Shown one piece after another: positions 8,621 through 16,588 of a DNA stretch of 64,000 bases. The stretch's first letter is position 1. The number at the start of each line of letters is the position of its first letter. Source of the stretch: Opitutaceae bacterium. GTDB taxonomy: Bacteria; Verrucomicrobiota; Verrucomicrobiia; Opitutales; Opitutaceae. Under the pieces are notes generated by a model that was not told the origin of the DNA, ran no database searches, and was given only the letters and a program-made list of their open reading frames with translations. A program made the position numbers and the translations under genes. The DNA lies in contig JAIXWF010000013.1 in assembly GCA_027482185.1 (NCBI GenBank), positions 248,001 through 312,000 of the forward strand. The letters run 5' to 3'.

Positions 8621-9535
8621 GTGGCGATGCGCGCGCGGTTCCGACGCTGGCTGCTGGCCGCGGCCGTCTGGGCCGCGCCGGCCGCGGCGGCGGAGACGCT
8701 GCGGATCGCGACGTACAACCTCGAGAACTACGCGCCCGCGGACCGCGTGACGGAGGCCGGCTACCGGAATGATTATCCGAAGCCGGAGACCGAGAAGGCG
8801 GCGTTGCGCCGGGTGATCCGAGAAATCGGGGCGGACGTGCTCGTGCTGCAGGAAATCGGCGGCGCGGCCTATCTGGAGGAATTGCGCCGCGATCTGCGGA
8901 GCGAGGGTTGCGATTATCCCCATGCGGCGATCGCGGCGGCGGCGGACCCGGAGCGGCAAATCGCGATCTTGGCGCGGCGGGAATTGCGCGGCGTCGTGAC
9001 GCACGCGGATCTCGAGTTTCCGTATTTCGGCGGGCGCGAGGCGGTGAAGCGCGGGCTGCTCGAGGCGACGGTGGCGGCGCCGGGCGGGGACGTGACGTTG
9101 TTTGCCGTGCACCTCAAGAGTCGGTTCACCGACCGGCCGGACGACCCGGTGTCGGCATTGCGGCGGGCGGGCGAGGCAACGGCGGTGCGCGACCGCGTGC
9201 TGCGGCGGTTTCCCGATCCGGCGGCGGCGCGCTTCCTGATTCTGGGCGATTGCAACGACAGCCGCACGAGCCGGCCGTTGGCGGCGTTGCAACGGCGCGG
9301 AAAGACGGAGATCGCGGTGCTCCTGGGCGGCGGCGATTCGCGGGGCGAGACATGGACGCATGCGTTCCGGCGCGAGGAAACATATTCGCGCGTCGACCAC
9401 ATCTTGGTTTCGCCGGGCCTGCGCCCGGCGGTGCAAGGCGGCGGCACGACGATCTACGACGGCCCCGGCGTGCGCGAAGCGAGCGACCACCGGCCGGTCG
9501 TGGTCGTGCTCGCGGCGGCACCGCCGGCGCGATGA
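8621..9535 (+). CDS. Exported endonuclease/exonuclease/phosphatase (EEP) family protein
   Basis: 304 aa with an N-terminal signal peptide (hydrophobic stretch ending AAPAAAAE). EEP fold motifs occur in order: TYNLEN, VLQEI, HLKSR, LGDCND, RVDHIL and SDHRPV, which together supply the metal-binding Glu/Asp and catalytic His. Members cleave phosphodiesters in DNA, RNA, sphingomyelin or inositol phosphates. Export suggests an environmental nucleic acid or lipid substrate, but the sequence does not say which. It converges with coaD across only 23 bp. Confidence 0.88.
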   Translation: MAMRARFRRWLLAAAVWAAPAAAAETLRIATYNLENYAPADRVTEAGYRNDYPKPETEKAALRRVIREIGADVLVLQEIGGAAYLEELRRDLRSEGCDYPHAAIAAAADPERQIAILARRELRGVVTHADLEFPYFGGREAVKRGLLEATVAAPGGDVTLFAVHLKSRFTDRPDDPVSALRRAGEATAVRDRVLRRFPDPAAARFLILGDCNDSRTSRPLAALQRRGKTEIAVLLGGGDSRGETWTHAFRREETYSRVDHILVSPGLRPAVQGGGTTIYDGPGVREASDHRPVVVVLAAAPPAR

Positions 9536-9558
9536 GGCCGCGGGGACGCCGGCCCCGT

Positions 9559-10047
9559 TCAGGCCGGCTTGGGCGCGTAGGCGGCGGCGAGGGCGGCGGC
9601 GACGTTGGGCGGGACGAAGTGTTTCACGTCGCCGCCGAATTTCGCGACCTGTTTCACGAGGCTCGAACTGGTGTAGGAGAATTGCTCGTTCGGCATCACG
9701 AAGAGCGTCTCGAGTTCGGGTTCGAGATGGCGGTTCATCAGCGCCATGTTGAATTCGAATTCGAAGTCGGAGAGGGCGCGCAGGCCGCGGATGATGGCGT
9801 CGGCTTCCTGGGCCATGCAGAATTCGACGAGCAGGCCGCTGAAGGTGACGACGGTGACGTTGGGCAGGTTGGCGACGTTGGGCCGGACCATGTCGAGGCG
9901 TTGCTGGGCGGTGAAGAGCGGGCCCTTGCCGCCGCTTTCGGCGATCGCGACGGTGACTTTGCCGAAGAGTTTCGCGGCCCGGGAGAGCACATCGAGGTGA
10001 CCGTACGTGATCGGATCGAACGTACCGGGGTAGATGCAGTGGCGCAT
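9559..10047 (-). CDS. coaD: Phosphopantetheine adenylyltransferase
   Basis: 162 aa, the usual CoaD length. CoaD adenylates 4'-phosphopantetheine in the fourth step of CoA synthesis. The nucleotidyltransferase signature YPGTFDPITYGHLDV is at the N-terminus, and YTSSSLVKQVAKFGG near the end corresponds to the family's ISSS region. The start at 10047 (MRHCIYPG) is preferred over one 14 codons upstream. Confidence 0.96.
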   Translation of the reverse strand: MRHCIYPGTFDPITYGHLDVLSRAAKLFGKVTVAIAESGGKGPLFTAQQRLDMVRPNVANLPNVTVVTFSGLLVEFCMAQEADAIIRGLRALSDFEFEFNMALMNRHLEPELETLFVMPNEQFSYTSSSLVKQVAKFGGDVKHFVPPNVAAALAAAYAPKPA

Positions 10048-10180
10048 GGGCACGGTCCGAGGAAGAACCGGCGCGGGCCGGGACGCCACAGCGTTTTTCG
10101 GTGCGGTGTGTCAGCGGGCGGGCCGGGTCCGCGCTTGCGTTGCCGGGGGGCAAACTGGTTGCCTGAGGATTCGCCGCCAA

Positions 10181-10777
10181 ATGAATCTGCCGAACCTGCT
10201 CACCATCTCGCGGATCCCGCTGATGTTCATCGTGGTCGCGCTGATGTATGCCCATTTCCAATGGGCGGCGACGGCGGCGTTTTGGCTCTTCATTGCGGCG
10301 GCGCTGACCGATTGGCTGGACGGCAAGATCGCGCGGGAGCGCGGCCTCGTCTCAGCGTTCGGGCGCTTCATGGACTCGGTCATCGACAAGGTGCTCGTGA
10401 TCGGGGTGATGATCGCGCTGGTGAACGGCGACTACTTCGGCGGCTACAACATCGTCGCGATGATGCTGCTCCTCTGCATTCTTTGCCGCGAGTTCGCGAT
10501 TTCGGGTCTGCGCATGGCGGCGGCGACGAAGGGCCACATCGTCGAGGCCGATGCCGGCGGCAAGGTGAAGACTTTCGTGCAGCTCAACGCGATCGGCTGG
10601 CTGATCGGCGCGCGGATGTTTTCGCACGATTTTCCCGAGCTCTTCACGGGTTCCGGCGGCGGCTGGGTCGTCGGCGTGCGCGTGATCGGGATGGGCCTGT
10701 TTGCGCTGTCGGCCTTGCTCACGATCACGTCGGGCTGGTCGTACTTCCGCCGGCACGGGCACGTGTTGATGAGCTGA
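10181..10777 (+). CDS. pgsA: CDP-diacylglycerol-glycerol-3-phosphate 3-phosphatidyltransferase
   Basis: 198 aa. PgsA makes phosphatidylglycerophosphate from CDP-diacylglycerol at the inner membrane. The CDP-alcohol phosphotransferase motif DGxxAR(x8)GxxxDxxxD is complete from about residue 47, and several membrane helices surround it. The start MNLPNLLTISRI is typical. pgpA, encoding the next step, follows 31 bp later, so the two form a phosphatidylglycerol operon. Confidence 0.95.
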   Translation: MNLPNLLTISRIPLMFIVVALMYAHFQWAATAAFWLFIAAALTDWLDGKIARERGLVSAFGRFMDSVIDKVLVIGVMIALVNGDYFGGYNIVAMMLLLCILCREFAISGLRMAAATKGHIVEADAGGKVKTFVQLNAIGWLIGARMFSHDFPELFTGSGGGWVVGVRVIGMGLFALSALLTITSGWSYFRRHGHVLMS

Positions 10778-10808
10778 GCGCGGGCGCCGCCGCGGTCGGA
10801 CCCAGCGC

Positions 10809-11324
10809 ATGACGTTTCGCCAACCCTTCTGGTCCCGCTTTCTGCCCACGGGGCTCGTCGTGGGCGTCGCGACGCTCGGTCCGCTGGGGCAACGGCTGCC
10901 GGCGCCGGGTACCTGGGGTTCGCTGGCGGGCCTGCTCGTTTTCGCGGTGTTTCTGCGCGACGCGAGCGCGGGGGCGATTTTGGTCGTCTCGGTGGTCGCC
11001 GCCTACGTCGCCGTCGGATTTTGCGGCGAAGCGGAGATCCGGCTCAAGGAGAAGGATCCCGGGAAGGTGGTCCTCGACGAAGTCGTCGTGATGCCGCTCT
11101 GCTTTCTCGGGTGGAAAACACTGCCGGCGCTGGCGCCGCCGTGGGTGGCGCTGCTCGCGGGCTTCGCGCTCTTCCGGCTCTTCGATATCCTGAAGCCCTT
11201 CGGCATCGCCCGGCTGCAGCATTTGCCCGGCGGCTGGGGCGTGGTGGCGGACGATTTCGCGGCGGCCTTGGCCGCCTGCGCGTGCTTGCACTCCGGATAC
11301 TGGCTGTGGGCGCGGTTCGGGTGA
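10809..11324 (+). CDS. pgpA: Phosphatidylglycerophosphatase A
   Basis: 171 aa. Dephosphorylates phosphatidylglycerophosphate to phosphatidylglycerol. Family signatures are APGTWGSL, VVLDEVVVMP, RLFDILKPF and GGWGVVADD, with four hydrophobic segments. It lies directly after pgsA. The stop codon is followed at once by the palindromic element at 11325. Confidence 0.95.
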   Translation: MTFRQPFWSRFLPTGLVVGVATLGPLGQRLPAPGTWGSLAGLLVFAVFLRDASAGAILVVSVVAAYVAVGFCGEAEIRLKEKDPGKVVLDEVVVMPLCFLGWKTLPALAPPWVALLAGFALFRLFDILKPFGIARLQHLPGGWGVVADDFAAALAACACLHSGYWLWARFG

Positions 11325-11450
11325 GGGGTGAGGAGTTGAGAGTTGAGGGCTGAGAGTTGAGAGATCGAGCCGCCGGCGCCGCTGCGGCGCGAAAATCTGA
11401 TGGTTTCGCTCTCAACGCTCAACTCTCAGCTCTCAACTGCAGCTCGCGCC
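11325..11450. repeat. GTTGAGAG-family palindromic element, copy 1
   Basis: Fills the whole convergent gap between the pgpA stop and the stop of the NusG-like gene. The left arm (about 11331-11365) is built of GAGTTGAGAGTTGAG words and the right arm (about 11408-11442) of CTCAACTCTCAGC words, enclosing a GC-rich inner hairpin and AAAATC. Read on the minus strand it matches the copies at 23341 and 56595 in layout: TGCAGTTGAGAG at the start, then a GAGAGC-AACC block, then CGATCTCTCAAC. Confidence 0.85.
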
Positions 11451-11942
11451 TCACGGCAGCGGCGCGAGTTGCTCGGCGGGCACGCGCACGTGCAGGCCGC
11501 GCTGCAGCACGTCGACGGAGACGACGATGCCCTGCGGGTCGGCGGGGTTGTCGACGAAGCCCTCGAGGCCGTGGAGGGCGCCGCCGAGGATCTTGACGCG
11601 GCGGCCGCGGCGCAGGAGCGGCATGACGCCGAGTTCGAGGCCGGAAGCGACGATGCGTTTCACGTCCTCCATCTGGCGGAGGAAATTCGGCACGTCCTCG
11701 ACCGGGATGGCGCGGGCGACGTTGTCCTGCTGGTAGATCCGCGGCTTCATTTCCGGGTCGACCTGGGCGAAGACGTAGCCCGGGAAGAGCGGTTTGGTGA
11801 AGCGCTTGGTGCCGTCGTGATAGCGCCGCACGCTGAGGATGAGCGGCAGGTAGTGCTCGATCCGCTCGGCCGCGAGGAGGGCGGCGAGTTTCTTTTCGCA
11901 GCGCGGGCGGGTGTGGCAGACGAACCAGGGGCGGTCGGCCAT
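11451..11942 (-). CDS. NusG-like transcription antitermination factor (RfaH/UpxY-like)
   Basis: 163 aa. The NusG N-terminal domain runs from WFVCHTRPRCEKK through PLFPGYVFAQ, and a C-terminal KOW motif occurs around RGRRVKILGGALHGLEGFV. It is shorter and more divergent than housekeeping NusG, resembling the RfaH/UpxY specialised paralogues that suppress termination in particular operons. Housekeeping nusG usually sits with secE-rplK, which are absent here, supporting a paralogue. It lies 4 bp after aroQ, so probably co-transcribed. Confidence 0.85.
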   Translation of the reverse strand: MADRPWFVCHTRPRCEKKLAALLAAERIEHYLPLILSVRRYHDGTKRFTKPLFPGYVFAQVDPEMKPRIYQQDNVARAIPVEDVPNFLRQMEDVKRIVASGLELGVMPLLRRGRRVKILGGALHGLEGFVDNPADPQGIVVSVDVLQRGLHVRVPAEQLAPLP

Positions 11943-11946
11943 CGCG

Positions 11947-12375
11947 TCAGCGTTTCAGCAGGAAACGGATCGCGGCGTGGTAGCCTTCGAGCCCGAGGCC
12001 GGTGATGACGGCGAGGCAGGCGGGCGCGGTGAGCGAGACGTGGCGGAATTCCTCGCGCTTGTAGATGTTGGAAATGTGGACCTCGACGGTGGGCAGGTGG
12101 GCGCCGAGCAGGGCGTCGCGCAGGGCCACGCTGGTGTGGGTGAAGGCGCCGCCGTTGATCACGATGCCGTCGAACTTCGCGTCCGTGAGCGCGGCGATCT
12201 TGTCGATGAGCGCGCCCTCGTGGTTCGACTGGAAGCACTCGAGCTGGGCGACGGCGCCGAACTCGGCGCGCAGGGCGGCTTCGAGGTCGGCGAGCGTGGC
12301 GCGGCCGTAGATCTCCGGCTCGCGTTTGCCGAGGCGGTCGAGGTTTGGCCCGTTGAGGACGGCGATTTTCTTCAT
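11947..12375 (-). CDS. aroQ: 3-dehydroquinate dehydratase, type II
   Basis: 142 aa. Third step of the shikimate pathway. All type II signatures are present: [17 protein letters not shown] with the catalytic Tyr, [24 protein letters not shown] and [15 protein letters not shown]. It is the first gene of a two-gene unit with the NusG-like factor. Confidence 0.96.
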   Translation of the reverse strand: MKKIAVLNGPNLDRLGKREPEIYGRATLADLEAALRAEFGAVAQLECFQSNHEGALIDKIAALTDAKFDGIVINGGAFTHTSVALRDALLGAHLPTVEVHISNIYKREEFRHVSLTAPACLAVITGLGLEGYHAAIRFLLKR

Positions 12376-12443
12376 CGGTGGGTGGGCGGAGGAAACGCGA
12401 AAGGCGGCGGGGAAGCCAATCCCGTTTTCCGGAGGGGGCTGGG

Positions 12444-12480
12444 CAGCTTTCAGCGGTCGGCGGTCAGCTTTCGGCTTTGG
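12444..12480. repeat. CAGCGGTCAGC word repeat after the Nif3-like gene
   Basis: Short tract CAGCTTTCAGCGGTCGGC then GGTCAGCTTTCGGCTTTGG, directly 3' of the stop of the minus-strand Nif3-like gene and before aroQ. Its words match the larger element at 29382-29459. The remaining bases to aroQ (12376-12443) show nothing clear. Confidence 0.5.
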
Positions 12481-13242
12481 TCAGAGGGGGTTGTCCGTGG
12501 CGATGAATTCCCAGGGCAGGCGGAACTTGCGGGCGAGCTCGGCGGCGAGGGCGCGGACGCCGTGGACCTCGGTCGCGTAATGCCCGCACAGGTACAGGTT
12601 GAGTTTTTCTTCCTGGGCGCGGTTGAACCACTCCTCGCGCAGCTCGCCGGTGACGAGCGTGTCGGCGCCGGCGGCCGCCAGTTCGGGAATCGCGCTGTTG
12701 CCCGAGCCGCTGCAGAAGGCGACGGCGCGCGGGTTGGCGGAGCCGTATTCGATCGCGATGACGCGGCCGTACTTCGCCTCGAGTCGGCGCCGAAGCGCGG
12801 CGCGCGGGGCGGCGTGGGCGGCAATCCAGCCGATGGGCGTGCCGTCGCGGACGAGGAAGGGCCGCGTCGGCTTCAGGCCGAGTTGGCGGGCGAGCAGGGC
12901 GTTGTTGCCGAGCTGCGGGTGGCCGTCGAGCGGCAGGTGGCTCGAGTAGAGCGCGCAGTTGCCGTGCACGAGGGTCGCGACGCGCGCGTAGGCCGGTCCG
13001 ACGAGGGGGCGCGGCATGTCCCAGTAGAGACCGTGGTGGACGATCAGGAAGTCGATGCCCGCGGCGACGGCTTGGCGAAAGGGGACGACGCCGGCGTCGA
13101 CCGCGGCGCCGATCTTGGTGACGTGGCCGTTGTTGCCGACCTGGAGGCCGTTCCAGGCGCCGGGGGCGTCCTTGTAGGCGGTGCGGCGCGTGCGGGTGTC
13201 GCAGTAGGCGACGAGGCGGTCGAGGGGGACGGACGTGGGCAT
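12481..13242 (-). CDS. Nif3-like dinuclear metal centre protein (YbgI/DUF34 family)
   Basis: 253 aa. Metal-ligand motifs of the Nif3 family occur in order: IVHHGLYWD, SSHLPLD and GHYATEVHG. Nif3/YbgI proteins bind two metal ions and are proposed GTP cyclohydrolase-like or metal-insertion proteins; function is unsettled. The start at 13242 (MPTSVPLDRLVAYCD) matches the family N-terminus; the frame stays open far upstream and that extension is not coding-like. Divergent from the dCMP deaminase gene. Confidence 0.9.
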   Translation of the reverse strand: MPTSVPLDRLVAYCDTRTRRTAYKDAPGAWNGLQVGNNGHVTKIGAAVDAGVVPFRQAVAAGIDFLIVHHGLYWDMPRPLVGPAYARVATLVHGNCALYSSHLPLDGHPQLGNNALLARQLGLKPTRPFLVRDGTPIGWIAAHAAPRAALRRRLEAKYGRVIAIEYGSANPRAVAFCSGSGNSAIPELAAAGADTLVTGELREEWFNRAQEEKLNLYLCGHYATEVHGVRALAAELARKFRLPWEFIATDNPL

Positions 13243-13350
13243 GGGAACTGTGTAGCGGGCGGCGGGGGCGGTAGGCCAGTCCGCAGCGGCGGACTTTTCG
13301 CAGGGCGGGATTGCCGCGGGCGACGAAGGTGTGCAACGTCCGCGCCGAGC

Positions 13351-13863
13351 ATGAGCGCCGTTTCCTCCTCCACGTCCGCGGCCGCCGGTCCGGCGGGCGA
13401 GATCCCGCCGGTCGATCTGATCGCGACGGCGGCCGAACAATTCCCGCGCCGGCCTTCGTGGGACGAATACTTCATGGCGACGGCGGTGCTGATGTCGACG
13501 CGGTCGAATTGCGAACGGCTGCACGTGGGCTGCGTGATCGTGACCGGCGGCGAGCGGAAGAACCGCCTCGTGGCCGCGGGCTACAACGGTTTTCTCCCCG
13601 GCACGCCGCACGTGTCGCGGGTGCGCGACGGGCACGAGCAGGCGACGGTGCACGCCGAGCAGAACGCCGTGGCCGATGCGGCGCGGCGCGGCAGTTCCGT
13701 CGAAGGCTGCGTCGCCTACGTGACGCATTACCCGTGCATCAACTGCGCGAAGATCCTCGCCGCCTCGGGCATCGCGGAGATCAAGTACCGGCTCGATTAC
13801 TCGAACGACCCGCTCGTCGCGCCGCTCTTGGCGGACGCGGGCGTGAAGATCCTGAAACTCTGA
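13351..13863 (+). CDS. Deoxycytidylate (dCMP) deaminase, ComEB-like
   Basis: 170 aa. The zinc-dependent deaminase motif HAEQNAV carries the catalytic Glu, and THYPCINCAKIL supplies the two Cys ligands. The N-terminal RPSWDEYFMATAVLMSTRSN is typical of dCMP deaminases, which provide dUMP for thymidylate synthesis. The ATG at 13351 begins after the divergent Nif3 promoter region. The gene for YqgE follows by 22 bp. Confidence 0.92.
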   Translation: MSAVSSSTSAAAGPAGEIPPVDLIATAAEQFPRRPSWDEYFMATAVLMSTRSNCERLHVGCVIVTGGERKNRLVAAGYNGFLPGTPHVSRVRDGHEQATVHAEQNAVADAARRGSSVEGCVAYVTHYPCINCAKILAASGIAEIKYRLDYSNDPLVAPLLADAGVKILKL

Positions 13864-13885
13864 GACCGGGGCCGCCGTTTCCGCC

Positions 13886-14446
13886 ATGCACGAACGCAGT
13901 TCCGCTTCCAAAGATCCCGAGACGCTCGGCGGCTCTTTGCTGCTGGCGCACCCGGGAATGAAGGATCCGAATTTCCGGCGCAGCGTGGTTTTGATGTCGT
14001 TGCACAATGCCGAGGGCGCGATGGGCGTCGTGCTGAACCGGCCGCTCGGCAAACGGCTCGGCGAATTGAGCGGCGATTTTGCGCTGGGGCCTTTGGCCGG
14101 CGTGCCGTTGTTTGCCGGCGGGCCGGTGCAGACGGAGCAGGTGGTGCTGGCGGCGTGGCAGCAGCGGGACGACGGTTTCCGGCTGCACTTCGGCGTGGAG
14201 CCGGAGAAGGCGATCCAGCTGCTGGGCGAAGAAGGCACGCACGTGCGCGCGTTCATGGGCTATTCCGGCTGGTCCGCGGGGCAGTTGGAAAACGAGATGA
14301 AGCACCGCACGTGGATTGTGGCGGATGTGCCCGAGGACCTTTTGCTGCACCCGCAGGACGAAACGCTCTGGCGCACCGTGCTGGGGCGCGAGGGCGCGGA
14401 GTGGCGGTTGCTCGCGGGCGAGCCCGAGGATCCGGAGCGCAATTGA
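13886..14446 (+). CDS. YqgE/AlgH family protein (UPF0301)
   Basis: 186 aa. Family landmarks are GSLLLAHPGMKDPNF, GAMGVVLNRPLG, LFAGGPVQ and MGYSGWSAGQLENEM. The biochemical role of this conserved cytoplasmic family is unknown. It follows dCMP deaminase closely and may share a transcript. Confidence 0.93.
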   Translation: MHERSSASKDPETLGGSLLLAHPGMKDPNFRRSVVLMSLHNAEGAMGVVLNRPLGKRLGELSGDFALGPLAGVPLFAGGPVQTEQVVLAAWQQRDDGFRLHFGVEPEKAIQLLGEEGTHVRAFMGYSGWSAGQLENEMKHRTWIVADVPEDLLLHPQDETLWRTVLGREGAEWRLLAGEPEDPERN

Positions 14447-14553
14447 CGCGACGGAATCGCGGCGCGGCGCGGCGATTGGCCGTACCCAGTCCCTCTGGGA
14501 GCTTGGTGGGAGCGCAAATCCGTCCGGCGGCGCACGGGCCGGGGCGCGACGGC

Positions 14554-14574
14554 GTCCGCCGAGCTTCGGCGGAC
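14554..14574. other. Perfect hairpin in convergent gap
   Basis: GTCCGCCGA and TCGGCGGAC form a perfect 9-bp stem with a 3-base loop, between the convergent yqgE and hydrolase genes. No T run follows on either strand, so a rho-independent terminator call is weak. The rest of 14447-14612 shows no word repeats. Confidence 0.4.
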
Positions 14575-14612
14575 CGATGTCGCGGCCGCCAACCTTCAAT
14601 CACGATTCCGGC

Positions 14613-16475
14613 TCAGAAGGGCAGATAGCAGACGGTGTTGGAGAGCAAAATCATGATGAAGACGAGGCAGGTCGTCATCGGGCCCAAGTAGATCCGGCCG
14701 GTGAGGCGGAAGAAGGCGCGGTTGAAGATCGGCAGGACGAACATCATCGGCACGAGGCCGAAAAGCAGGTTCACGTAGAGCCAACTCTCGGTCCAGCGCA
14801 CGGTGCCCGTGGCGGCGAAGGTGGCGTACTGCGCGCCGAGAATGAGCAGGAGCCCGAGCGAATTGCCGAGGCCGGCGACGAGCAGATTGCGGCCTTCGGG
14901 TTCGCCGACGAAGCGCATGCCGGCGTTCACGCGGAGCGAATTGGACAGGAAGAACACGAAGAAGAACGGCGCGTACATCGGCACGAGCCAGAGCAGTTCG
15001 GCCTGGGGGATGCGCGCGCCGAGGAACCCGAAGCGGTAATCCACGTGGAAAAGGGCGTAGACCACGGCGAGCAGCAGGTAGAACGAGGCGAAGAGCACAG
15101 CGGCGAGCACGGCGGTGCGGCCGAGTTCGCCGGCGCGGACGACGGCCGCGGGGGGCAGACCGGCGGCGGTGGAACCGGCGAGGCGGCGGCCGAGGAAGAA
15201 GAGCGCGAGGCCGACGAGGCCGTTGCCGAAGGCCCAGAGGACGACGGCGTTGTTCATGCGCTGCGGGAAGAACCACGTCGCCTCGCGGCCGGAGGCTTCG
15301 GCGAAGAGTTTCTGCGACAGCTCGGCGAGGGGGATGTAGGTGACGCAGGCGATCGCGGCGCCGGCGACGAAGAGCGTCCAGAAGACCGCGCGGGCGCGCC
15401 CGCGGGGCCGCGGCGCGGCCGGGGGTTCCGGCTGCGCGAGCGGCTGGAAATACGCGACGTGCGCGAGGAGAAGGCGGGCGAGCGGCACGAGGGCGACGAA
15501 GGCCGCGACGAAGGCGCAGAGCGAAAAGAACTCTTTCCAGTACCAGATCTGGTCCGCGGGCGGCAGGGTGTTTTCCAGGCCGAAGGCGCGTTGGAAAAAC
15601 GCGATCTGGTGGGCGACGTCGCCGGGCGCGTAGGGCTGGAACGGATGCAGCATCGGGTCGTTGAAGACGACGCGCAGCGTGCGGGCGGCGGCGTCGCCGT
15701 GGTAGGTCCCGAGCGCGACCTCCGTGAGTTTGGCGCCGGCGGGCCGCGCGGAGTTGACGAAACGCAGGGCCTCCGGGGCGCGGCGGAGATCGCCGTGGCC
15801 GAGTTCGTTGCGGTAGGCGCCTTCGTCGTGGCGCGCGTAGCTGACGCCGGCGTTGGAGCGCACGTTGCGCAGGATGCGGTCGGTGAGCGTGAGGACGTAG
15901 CCGGAGACAAAGACCGAGTGCAGCTTGCTCGGGGTGCCGGCCTTGATCGCCTCGGCGCCGAATGTGGCGGCGGCCTGGAGGGCGGCGTTGCCGCCGGCGG
16001 AGTGGCCCGTGACGGCGAGGCGCGATTTGTCGACGTAGTTGAGATTGCCGGTGTTGGCGGCGTAGTCGACGACGGCGAAGGCGCCGTAGCCCTCGTTGGT
16101 GGCGGAGCGCGGGTTGAGGGAGGAACTGGACGAGCCCTGCGCGTAGGGATCGATGACGATCGCGACGATGCCGCGGCGGGCGAGTTCGATCGCGATGTTG
16201 GCGTGGGTTTCCTTGGAACGCTGGAAACCGGGCACGACGACGACGAGGGGCGCGGGATTTTCGGCGGTGGCGGAGCGGGGCCGGAAGAGATCGGCGCGGA
16301 CCCACTGGCCGTTGTGGGTGGGCAACGTGATGCCGGTGAGGCGGACGCTGCCGCCGGCGTTCTGCACCCGGGCGGCAAGGAAGCTGCCGACGAAGATGAC
16401 GGCGAGGCAGGCGGCGAGGAGGCGCCGGGCGGACCGCAGGGCGGCGGCGGGCGGCGGCGGGGCGGAGTCGGACAT
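14613..16475 (-). CDS. Alpha/beta hydrolase fused to a multi-pass membrane domain
   Basis: 620 aa. A membrane anchor at about residues 19-36 is followed by an alpha/beta hydrolase domain with PLVVVVPGFQRSK and the nucleophile elbow TGHSAGG (Ser159). From about residue 320 there is a series of hydrophobic segments, at least seven by eye, ending near the C-terminus. The hydrolase domain probably faces the periplasm. The substrate is unknown; dienelactone hydrolase- and chlorophyllase-like folds share the core. The start at 16475 precedes the anchor. The gene lies downstream of the TonB receptor but after a strong terminator, so it probably has its own promoter. Confidence 0.75.
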   Translation of the reverse strand: MSDSAPPPPAAALRSARRLLAACLAVIFVGSFLAARVQNAGGSVRLTGITLPTHNGQWVRADLFRPRSATAENPAPLVVVVPGFQRSKETHANIAIELARRGIVAIVIDPYAQGSSSSSLNPRSATNEGYGAFAVVDYAANTGNLNYVDKSRLAVTGHSAGGNAALQAAATFGAEAIKAGTPSKLHSVFVSGYVLTLTDRILRNVRSNAGVSYARHDEGAYRNELGHGDLRRAPEALRFVNSARPAGAKLTEVALGTYHGDAAARTLRVVFNDPMLHPFQPYAPGDVAHQIAFFQRAFGLENTLPPADQIWYWKEFFSLCAFVAAFVALVPLARLLLAHVAYFQPLAQPEPPAAPRPRGRARAVFWTLFVAGAAIACVTYIPLAELSQKLFAEASGREATWFFPQRMNNAVVLWAFGNGLVGLALFFLGRRLAGSTAAGLPPAAVVRAGELGRTAVLAAVLFASFYLLLAVVYALFHVDYRFGFLGARIPQAELLWLVPMYAPFFFVFFLSNSLRVNAGMRFVGEPEGRNLLVAGLGNSLGLLLILGAQYATFAATGTVRWTESWLYVNLLFGLVPMMFVLPIFNRAFFRLTGRIYLGPMTTCLVFIMILLSNTVCYLPF

Positions 16476-16511
16476 GGGTGGGACGCAGCCTGCGGGCAGG
16501 CGGCGGCCCCG

Positions 16512-16547
16512 GAAAACAAAATCGCCGCCCCGGGTGACGGGGCGGCG
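16512..16547 (-). terminator. Rho-independent terminator after the TonB receptor gene
   Basis: On the minus strand a perfect 9-bp stem CGCCGCCCC / GGGGCGGCG (16547 down to 16523) is followed by ATTTTGTTTTCC. A second small hairpin lies between it and the receptor stop at 16589. Confidence 0.85.
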
Positions 16548-16588
16548 AGCGGCGCGGACTCCCGGCGGAGCCGGGAGCGGCGGCAGGG

